In this document: positions 56,163-64,000 of the stretch, one piece after another
Layout of the letters: each line of letters opens with the position of its first letter
Position numbering within the stretch: the stretch's first letter is position 1
Assembly (NCBI GenBank): GCA_037176885.1
Contig: JAWWNJ010000092.1
Location: forward strand, 682,001 to 746,000
DNA from: Favolaschia claudopus
Lineage: Eukaryota; Basidiomycota; Agaricomycetes; Agaricales; Mycenaceae
DNA length: 64,000 nucleotides
Reading direction: 5' to 3'
Made by a program: the position numbers and the translations under genes
Notes under the pieces: model-generated
Database searches by the model: none
What the model was told of the DNA's origin: nothing
What the model saw: the letters and a program-made list of their open reading frames with translations, nothing else

Positions 56163-58223
56163 TCAAGCGTCGAGATGAAGACGGAAGACACAGTACAACA
56201 AGGTCGGGACTTGACATTTTGGGCAGGTTGGGGCCTTCAGCAGATGATTGCTAATGCAACTGTGGGACAACATTGTCAGTGCTGGCGCAAAAGCAAAGGT
56301 GCCCTCAGGGTTCAACCCCAAGAAAGATTGAACTCGAGAGAACTCCGGGAACATGAACGTACTGATTGCAGAAAATGTGGCCGCACATTGTCGCAGTTGG
56401 CTTGATGGGGCGACCCATGCAAACCATGCACCGTAAGGTGACCGGGGGCGAGACAATGCTCTCATCGACGGATGAACCAGTCGAGGACACGACGACGCCG
56501 GTAAGTCCTGATATAAAAAATGGTGTTAAGCAATTCAACCAAGCGCCGGGATGTTGCTCACCGGACGCGTTGCTGCCGCGCTCCGAAAATCCTACGGTGG
56601 ATCCAGAACGGGAAGATTTTGGAGACCCGGAAGAGGTTTTATTGGTGCTGTTAGAGTCACTGAAGACGCCGTTGTGCGTGGCGTTCCAAAGCGCGCTGTG
56701 TTCCGAAATTAATCCAAGGCAAGTGGCGCTGCGAAACTTATGATACTTACGGCTTGGGAGAATCGGACACCTTGTCTCCCGTCTCCGCGAACGGATTAAA
56801 ACTCGTCTGCGGTGTATTGTATCATAACCAGGTCGTCGTCTGAAAGAAGGAAGAGTTAAACGAACCTTGGATGAAGAGACCAGGTTGTGTTCCATAGCCT
56901 TCTCAAATAGACGGGTGCGCGGCGGCTACGACGAATGAGAAAATGTTGAGCAATGGTTTGCAAAGTATAGTATCAACACGTACCTCGCTGCCGCGGTTGG
57001 CCGGCTTGGACAATTCATTGGTGGTGATCTTCATCGAACATTCAAACCAACGAACCCATGAGAAAGATCGACACCCACCTGAGCGAAGGAGTCACCGTGT
57101 AGAAAGGCGGAGGAAGGTTGAACCGCACTTCCGTTGAACGTCGCAACGATCTCGTTCTTTAAACTTCGTTAGAACTGTGGATGGGAATAACATTGTTCAA
57201 GATTCAATGCACCTTAGTAGAGTTCCATATGGCGTTCGTCTCCTTCCCCGGAGCAGGAAGTAATTTGTGAGGCGGACCTTCGATCGCGAGAGTGCCCTGC
57301 TGGCATTGTCAGATGTTGGTGAGACGGAACAGGGTATGATCGCATACCTTATACGCCGGATTTTGAACATAGCCCACAGGAGGCGGCGGAGTATGCGCCG
57401 CCAGAACGTGCTGTTTATGACGTTGAGACAAGTCAAAGATTGGATTGGACGCAACTAACCTCCTTAAGGGCACGGTCGTCGAAGAACCCCGACTTACAGA
57501 TAGGGCACTTGGGGTGAACAGAGGAAAGGTCAAAGTGACTTTTGACGAGGTCCTCGCTGGGGAATTGGCGGTCGCATAAGTTGCAACGGCACTCGGGATG
57601 CACTTCGGCATTGTGCTGCAGAAGGGAACACTGAGTGAGAAGGAAAGAGAAGGCAGGTAGCACCTGAACTCGCCGCATTCAACGCAACATCATCTTTGAA
57701 GCCAGTGGTACAAGTCACACAGGTGGGGTGGCTTGTCGATGTCAGGTAGTGCTGCTGGAGCTCGTCAACATAAATCGGGTTGTTGCACGAACAGTCCTCT
57801 ATGGGGTGGGCGGCCTTCAAGTGCTATGGTTTTGGTAGGTATCGGCGAAGCGCGAAAGGCAGAGAAGACTTGCCTCGGCAGTTGCAGCGGCGTCGAAGAA
57901 ACCTTTACCGCAGCGTGAACACTTAGGGTGTATGGTCGCCGCCTTCCCGCGATAGTGGTCCTCGAGAGACGCCTGGGTCAAGAAACTTTGCTTGCATTTC
58001 CTGCAGGCAAACTCTGGGTGGTCGGACGCGGTGTGCTAGAACAAAGTTGTCAATGAAGTGGGGAGGATCGATAAGAAAGACAGACCGCCTCGAGCTCCTC
58101 TTGGGAGTTGCAATACTTGCCGCATTGCGTACAGCAAGGGTGACCCGGCGACTGGCGATGCTGGATTAGCGCGGCACGAGAAATAAACTCGCGGTGCGGG
58201 CATTGTCGGCACTTGAAAGCCAT
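56163..58223 (-). CDS. C2H2 zinc-finger array with C-terminal RING finger
   Basis: It starts MAFKCRQCPHREFISRAALI, the first of about seven CxxC...H-type fingers: TQCGKYCNSQEELEAH, FACRKCKQSFLTQASLEDHY, HPKCSRCGKGFFD, PTCVTCTTGFKDDVALNA, CRCNLCDRQFPSEDLVKSHF and HPKCPICKSGFFDDRAL. A Ser/Thr-rich linker follows. The RING is LRCMVCMGRPIKPTATMCGH, then IFCNHCISNHLLKAPTCPKC, with the C3HC4 residues restored across an intron near 56360. A role as an E3 ubiquitin ligase with nucleic-acid- or protein-binding fingers is inferred from the domains. Around eight introns are used. The ATG at 58223 is chosen because it opens directly into the first finger. Confidence 0.72.
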
Positions 58224-59637
58224 AACGAAGGAGAGTCAGGGTTGATGAAAATTCTTTGCAAAAGGTTGTGTCGCACTTATACTTCGACCCTGGGAGCCAC
58301 CGGCGGAAAAGACATATAGAGATGTCGGGAGCCATTGGAGATCGCGAAGACAGATCTCAAATGTTAGTGACACAAAAGATCTTGCCTCGAGGCAGGCTCC
58401 CATGTGATGCGAGGATTAGACCGTAAATATGAAGATAAGTGGACCTGGAGATCGCGGCTCCGGAGATTGAATGACGGCCTCTACTCTTACGCTCTCGCCG
58501 TCCTACCATTTCACAGTCCGTTTGCTCGACGACAGAATAGACTTGAAGGAATATTGCAGCGTACCTGATTCCGCGGAATCAATTTTTTTACGGCGACAAT
58601 GCAAGTCCTTATGGGAGTAGGGATATGAAGCTGCCTTGTCGTTAGTCTTCCAAATCCGACATAAAACATTACATCGAGGTGTTCGCGAAATCTGCTGAGA
58701 ATAAGTGAGCTCAGCCAATCCAGAATTGGTTGAGGGGCCAGCCAATCGCGTATTGTGAGAGTGTGGGCTCATGTATCGTCTAGCGCAAATCAAAGGGTAG
58801 AACTGGCGGAGCTGAAGCCGGTGAGGACGATTAGAAACCAGAAGAACCTCTCCAAAAAGTTGCCAAAAAGTGTAATCAATTACGCAGCCGAGAGAAGAGA
58901 ACACTGCAATAAAGCCGCGTTTGAGGAGCACAGCTAGGGCCGCATCGTTGCCGAATCCCTTGCTGGAGATAAATGACGATCCCACTGTCAAAATTAAGGT
59001 TGGGTTGAAGCGCCAGGCCGACTTTGCTTGTAAGCCTTGAGCCATCCCGGAGCCAGAAGATAACAGCCTCTTGAGCATTGGAGTCGAGAGGTCAGTTCTC
59101 AACATGGCTGACAATAAACCCTGTCGGTGCTGCCTCAAACTTACCGCGTACATGTGTGGTCAAAAGCAAGCTTCGAATTCAACCAACCTCCATCATGCCG
59201 TATTGATGCCATCACACCTGAAACAGACACAACCTTGCCCAAACTGGTGAGCAATGTCAGTTTTCTGCCTGGACTTTCTTCCGCCATTAATCTCGGCCAC
59301 TCCTTGACTACGGAACCACTGCGGAGAATTTAGCCGCCATTTTCCAGAAATCCATCGGCGTCAACCGCTTTTCGTTGAATTTCCGGATTCCCAGATAGAG
59401 AAATCACCGCTAATCTTCTAGAAAGTCGAGAATTCTCTCCATCTACTATGCGGCGGTTGATGAGTAGTTATCAGAAGAACGGCCACAAAGACGGACTCGC
59501 AAAGACCGAGTTGTGTCCTTGGTTGGACTTTCCTTTTGTGGAAGTCCTCCGTTCCTCCGTGACATGCCGCCGCGTCCGATGATGTCACGCATTCAGGATT
59601 CTGGTTGCTTTTCTTCTGCCGAGTCCCTCACGGTCAA
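58224..59637. other. Gap with no well-supported gene
   Basis: 1.4 kb between the zinc-finger start and DUF4336 copy 2. It holds one long minus-strand frame, listed separately, and no recognised motif. Confidence 0.35.
58503..59153 (-). CDS. Hypothetical ORF, 216 codons
   Basis: An ATG-initiated uninterrupted frame (MYAVSLRQHRQGLLSAMLRT) in the 1.4-kb gap upstream of the zinc-finger gene. It is basic and has one hydrophobic stretch (AALAVLLKRGFIAVFSSLGC). No family is recognised. A donor-like GTAAGT occurs 8 bases after the ATG, so the frame may instead be intronic or chance. Confidence 0.2.
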   Translation of the reverse strand: MYAVSLRQHRQGLLSAMLRTDLSTPMLKRLLSSGSGMAQGLQAKSAWRFNPTLILTVGSSFISSKGFGNDAALAVLLKRGFIAVFSSLGCVIDYTFWQLFGEVLLVSNRPHRLQLRQFYPLICARRYMSPHSHNTRLAGPSTNSGLAELTYSQQISRTPRCNVLCRIWKTNDKAASYPYSHKDLHCRRKKIDSAESGTLQYSFKSILSSSKRTVKW

Positions 59638-60918
59638 ATGGCGGACAAATTCACTGTAATTCGCGAGGTGCGCGTCTCAACTCATCGTCGTACACGGCGA
59701 GATCCAAGCGAGACCCTCCACAGGTCGCGGCCGATGTCTGGACCTTTTCCCGGTTAGCAAACAATAATTTCCCAAAAGAAAGTCTCCCTGACAGTCTCGC
59801 TAAACCTCGTTTACTCAGCCCCTTCTCCCGTTTCGGGATCTTTCCGGTTGGAGGAAGGTCTGTTGCAATCAAAATGAGAAACGGCGGCGGGGTATGGGTG
59901 TTAGCTTCCACGGCGTTGAATCCCGAGACGAAGGCTAAACTCGACGAGCTCGGTCCCGTGCAGTGCGTCTTGGCTACTACTGCTTTCTCTACTGCGACAG
60001 GCAAGCTGAATGCCCTTGTTGAAAGGTATATTATCAGCCCTGACGCCGTTCACCACTTGTTCCTCAGTGAGTGGTGGTTCAACATGTAACCCTAGTCAAG
60101 AGTCAACTCACGACCTTGAATTGCGCTCAGAGGAATTCAAGACTGCCTATCCCTCCGCCAAATTGATTGCGCCCGAAGCCGCTATTGCGCGAGCAGACAA
60201 GACTCTTGTATTCGACGGCGTTTGGGGTCGGGATTCGCCAGATACGAAATACGGGTTCGAGCAAGACGTAAGCGATTCTCGCTCCTCAGTTCAACAAGCC
60301 AGTAATTTTCCTACTTCGCCCTGGTAGATTCGAGCATGGTCTGTATTGTCGCTCTGGAACACCCTCATTAATTGACCTCGAACATTCAACCGACAGCTAT
60401 TTCTCTGGGTTCCGGAACAAGGACGTAGCTTTCTTCCACTCAGCTTCCAAAACAATGGTCTCTTTGCTTGGACGGCTTTGATACGTCTTCATACGCTGAC
60501 GAAGTAATTATTCAGATTGAGGCGGACCTATTGTTCAATCTCCCCTGCACCGAACAGGTTTGTATTCTCGATGACAACCCCACCAAACTCCGAGCAGTAT
60601 TGAATCCACTCCGTTCCAGTATTCCAAGACTAAATCCTCGGGCTCTGTCCCCTTTCTCGGCGGGTTTGGACCAACCTCATGGATGCACCAGAAATTCGCC
60701 GCAGCAATGGGTGAGGATAAGGCGTAAGTTGTAATTTTCTGATCGTCGTGCAGCTGGATTATTGAGCTCTCGCTTTTCGCAGCGCGATGAAGCGCGACGT
60801 GAAGACCGTTTCATCTTGGGACTTTGACAGAATCATTCCATGCCATGGTGACGTTATCGAGACTGGCGGAAAGCAGGCATGGCTCCACGCGTATAAGGTT
60901 TACTTGGATCCTGCATGA
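59638..60918 (+). CDS. DUF4336 family protein, copy 2 (intact)
   Basis: It opens MADKFTVIREVAADVWTFSR after one intron, then RPFSRFGIFPVGGRSVAIKM, STALNPETKAKLDELGPVQY and ISPDAVHHLFLS. FKTAYPSAKLIAPEAAIARA, KTLVFDGVWGRDSPDTKYGF and YFSGFRNKDVAFFHSASKT follow, then IEADLLFNLPCTEQ, YSKTKSSGSVPFLGGFGPTS and the last exon SSWDFDRIIPCHGDVIETGG. Exon borders mirror copy 1. A CHGDVIE motif near the C-terminus recalls metal-binding His/Asp of the beta-lactamase fold, but catalysis is unproven. It lies 9-10 kb from the other two copies, in direct orientation with the decayed one. Confidence 0.78.
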
Positions 60919-61431
60919 GGCCAAACCTCGTTTGTTACGCTGTTTCTGTGCCTCGTCGAGATATTTTCTATGGACATCAATTCTGTATTTCCCCCATATC
61001 GTCCCCCTCAATAAATTTCAACAGTCAACTGTGTTCAACTCTCATTTCGTACTCAACATCAACTTGAACCCACTGAAAGTCCGTTTGTTCCGAGTTGTCC
61101 GCTTTAATAAAACATCTACTCAATGAATAACAAAGGCATGAAGCTTTTGGACTCGTTAAGCTAATTTCGAGAGTCACAGCTACTGCATACTGGAGCAGTA
61201 CAGACTGAACTTGTGGCGGTTGAACTTGGAGTTCCGTTCCGAAAAGCCGAAGTCCGAAATCGGACTAGGAAGTGGATGCCGGCACTATGCCGTTTCGAGT
61301 ATTTACAGCGTTTCAAGATTTTTTATCAGGGGATGCTTCGTGCTCTGACTCGTACTCGTCTGTTGCCTCGTCCTTCTTCTTACTCTCCTCGTCCATTCCC
61401 TCCCCTCTCCTCGTCTCTCCGTCTGCGAACC
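60919..61431. other. Intergenic region upstream of SHMT
   Basis: It holds the DUF4336 3' flank and the SHMT promoter; the last 100 bases before the ATG are CT-rich, as in many highly expressed fungal genes. No gene was seen. Confidence 0.45.
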
Positions 61432-63217
61432 ATGGCTACCGCAAACACCCCCGATTTCGTTTGTGGTTCCTCCCCTGTCTCCTCGTTTTTTTCTCACTTT
61501 TTTCGCCATCTTCTCCGTCGTTTTCTACGTTCAGAACAAGCCACTCTACACCCCGCTGGCGGAGCTTGACCCCGAGGTCAAGAACATCATCGACAAGGAG
61601 ACATGGAGGCAGTTCACCGGTCTCGAGCTCATCGCATCGGAGGTTCGTCGCTCTCGTGCTCATCGTCTATGTTTTCCTGAAGCCATCGCTAGAATCTGAC
61701 GAGTTTGGCGGCGATGGAGGCCAATGGCTCCATCTTGACCAACAAGTACTCAGAGGGTCTTCCCAACGCTCGTTACTATGGGGGGAACGAGTACATCGAT
61801 GAGCTCGAGATTCTGTGCCGCAAACGTGCTCTGGAGGCTTTCAACCTGGACCCCGCAAAGTGGGGTGTCAATGTCCAGCCGTACTCTGGCAGCGTGAGCC
61901 CCTTCTATGTCTCCAAGCGACCTTTCATCTAACAATCTTCTGTTCTGTTCAGACGGCCAAGTAAGTTTCCGACATTTCTTCGTACCATCGGCCAACTCAC
62001 GAGTCTCTAGCTTCGCCGCCCTGACTGCTCTGATTCAACCTCAGGACCGTCTCATGGGTCTTGGTCTCCCCGATGGCGGCCATCTGACCCATGGATACTA
62101 TGTTCGTTCTGCCTGTACTTCCAACTCCGCCGCCCTTCTGACCCAATAACCTGGCTTAGACCGCGAAAAAGAAGATGACGGCATCATCCATCTATTTCCA
62201 GTCCTTCCCCTATGCGCTCAACCCGGGGACTGACTTGATCGACTACCCAGGACTGGCCGCCCAAGCTAAAATCTTCAAACCAAAACTCATCATCTGCGGT
62301 GCTTCGGCATACCCTCGCGACTGGGACTATGCTACACTGAAGAAGACGGCTGAAAAAGAGGGTGCATGGCTCATGGCCGACATCGCTCACACGAGTGGTC
62401 TCGTCGCTGCGCAGACTCTAAACAACCCCTTCGAATATTGCGACGTTGTTACCACCACCACCCACAAGACCCTCCGTGGCCCTCGTGCTGGTCTCATCTT
62501 CTTCCGCAAAGATATCAAGGATGCCGATCTCGAGAAGCGCGTCAACGACGCGGTGTTCCCCGCCTGCCAGGGTGGCCCCCACAACAACACCATCGCTGCC
62601 GTCGCAACCGCCCTGCTGCAGGCCGCGCAGCCGTCGTTCCGCGACTATGCCAAGCAGGTCATTGCTAACGCTCGCGCTCTTGCTGACACTCTCGTCGGAC
62701 ACGGCTATAAGCTCCAGACCAACGGCACCGACAACCACCTTGTCCTCTGGGACCTCCGGCCCATTGGTCTCACTGGCAGCAAGGTCGAGAAGGTCTGCGA
62801 CCTCATGGGGATTACCATTAACAGTAAGTTTCCGCCGCGTCGCCTAATTATATCCTCTCAACTCTTCCATTCCCTTTTTTAGAGAACGCCGTCTCGGGTG
62901 ACGCTTCCGCGCAGGTCCCCGGCGGTATCCGTCTCGGAACCTCCGCTCTCACCTCGCGCAACATGCTCGAAGCAGACGTCAAAGTCGTCGGTGACTTCCT
63001 GCACCGTGCCGTCCAGCTGGCGTTGCTGCTGCAGAAGGAGGCCGGTAGCAAGATGTTGAAGGACTTTGTGCGCGTCGCCACTGTGCAGGAGGACGGGAAG
63101 CAGGGTTTCGCCAAGGTTCGTGAGCTGCGCGACGAGGTCAGCGCGTTCGCCATGAAGTGGCCGTTGCCCGGTGTAGATGCTTCCACCCTCTCGAAGCCCC
63201 AGGGCATCGATGATTGA
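61432..63217 (+). CDS. SHM2: Serine hydroxymethyltransferase, cytosolic type
   Basis: A PLP enzyme that interconverts serine + THF with glycine + 5,10-methylene-THF. The start [20 protein letters not shown] has no mitochondrial presequence, unlike the mitochondrial isoform. Motifs read across short introns are [85 protein letters not shown] and the PLP lysine in [39 protein letters not shown] and the C-terminal [20 protein letters not shown] follow. Five introns are needed, and length and motifs are complete. Confidence 0.97.
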
Positions 63218-63387
63218 GCGGGTGTAGGGATTGAGCATTGAGGGTCGGGGAAGGGCGTGATTGGGACGATTCGGAAAAGAAGATTCAACATTCATCGGTC
63301 ATTGGGTTGGTTAGTTTATAACGGACATGCAACATAGTCCGGACCGTATGTATTATATAGCATCGTTAGTCGCACGTACATACCGCA

Positions 63388-63819
63388 ATGGATGCATGGA
63401 ACAACGACCATAGAGCACAGATCAGCGAGCATTACGTGACCGTGGATAACCTTGTTCAGAACGACTATCTTCGTACACAACCTCTTCCAAACCTCTTCGA
63501 TACTAAAACCCTTTCTTCAACGCACTACATACCCTCAGCCATTTTGCGTGCTGCTGAACAGATCAGCCAGGTCTGCCTGGTTGGAGAGCCTGCTTCCGAG
63601 TCCTGTTTGAATAACGCGATCTTCCACCGAACGGCGAAGCTTGGCCCAACTCATGGCAACGTCAAGCCTATCCACCAGACTTTCACTACCAGTGTAGGGG
63701 AGCACGACGACGACGTCGAGAACAATCGCTATGTCGCCGGAGGCTACCATCCCATCCGGTTGGGAGATGTTTTCAAGGGATCTGGCCACTGGCACTTGAC
63801 TGACACCTATCGCGTTTGA
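63388..63819 (+). pseudogene. Truncated SRPK-like kinase N-terminus (relic)
   Basis: The 143-codon frame ends in RYVAGGYHPIRLGDVFKGSG, then TDTYRV and a TGA. The motif Y-x-x-GGYHPV-x-(I/L)GD is the hallmark just before the kinase domain of SRPK-type SR-protein kinases, and is normally followed by RYRVV-x-KLG. Here the frame hits a stop directly after YRV; the next codons read HKLLL before another stop, with no glycine-rich loop. No kinase domain follows in the remaining 180 bases before an oppositely oriented gene. It is most likely a 5' fragment or an eroded copy. Confidence 0.5.
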
Positions 63820-63922
63820 CACAAGCTTCTACTTTGAACTTAGGCAGCGCAAAACCTTCGCTGGAAACCACGTCGTGTAATACTCATGCCCTACCTCCTA
63901 TTGCCCGTCCAACTCTAGGAAG

Positions 63923-64000
63923 CTACTCAAAGTAAACGAAGTCCGAGCCGGCGGAGGAGATGTTGATGGCTGGCTCGCCTCCCTTGCCCATGCTGCGTTC
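63923..64000 (-). CDS. 3' end of an unidentified gene (partial at window edge)
   Basis: The last 78 bases, read on the minus strand, are open and end SMGKGGEPAINISSAGSDFV-YFE-stop. High third-position GC and the absence of stops suggest a genuine terminal exon. The family was not recognised from 25 residues; the rest lies beyond the window. Confidence 0.4.
   Translation of the reverse strand, partial: ERSMGKGGEPAINISSAGSDFVYFE

Noticed and set aside
62446..62847. Alternative frames within SHMT
   Set aside because: The main frame carries the PLP lysine and family motifs; the others are shadows from high GC at third positions.
1..64000. CRISPR arrays, rRNA or tRNA genes
   Set aside because: No spaced direct repeats, rRNA segments or tRNA cloverleaf with a T-arm GGTTCGA context and matching acceptor stem were found by eye; a tRNA scan would settle it.

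Overview
The window is 64 kb of nuclear DNA from a filamentous basidiomycete, most likely an agaricomycete (mushroom-forming fungus). The evidence is dense genes cut by many 45-65 nt GT-AG introns, coding sequence on both strands with 40-800 bp gaps, F-box gene families, and a complement of extracellular enzymes (phytase, GH79 beta-glucuronidase-like, type-B carboxylesterase, Fet3 ferroxidase). All identifications come from reading the translated exons; no database search was run.

Left block (0-12.6 kb), single-copy genes: secreted histidine-acid phytase (-), a 7TM cAMP/glucose-receptor-like GPCR (+), decapping activator DCP1 (+), haem farnesyltransferase COX10 (-), a single-pass membrane protein (-) and a short HAPSTR1/TAPR1-like nuclear-type protein (+).

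Middle block (13-31 kb), accessory: a two-gene F-box cassette (F-box type 1 followed by F-box type 2) is present twice in opposite orientation, at 19.3->13.0 kb and at 23.9->28.2 kb. Between the arms lie an unassigned stretch, a secreted CBM19-like acidic protein and the ribosomal protein gene RPS26. In the left arm the type-1 gene is dead: a 2,684-bp DNA element with terminal inverted repeats has inserted into it, and about 0.8 kb of coding sequence is deleted. The right-arm copy gives the empty site. A third type-1 F-box gene lies at 31.1->29.6 kb next to a free-standing RNase H-like ORF.

Right block (31-64 kb): sphingolipid delta-4 desaturase, histone chaperone HIR1, an allantoate-permease-type MFS transporter, carboxylesterase, an acidic hypothetical protein, a D-amino-acid-oxidase-like enzyme, GH79, three DUF4336 paralogues (two intact, one decayed), the FET3-FTR1 high-affinity iron-uptake pair sharing a promoter with GATA-type iron-regulator sites, a C2H2+RING zinc-finger protein, cytosolic-type serine hydroxymethyltransferase, a truncated SRPK-kinase relic, and the tail of one further gene running off the end.

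The functional logic that can be read directly is nutrient acquisition (phosphate from phytate, iron by Fet3/Ftr1, plant glycan and ester hydrolysis) beside housekeeping genes. The most unusual structures are the inverted F-box cassette with its transposon-split copy, two very small exons (7 nt in the GPCR, 9 nt in the phytase), GC-AG introns, and the iron-box promoter.
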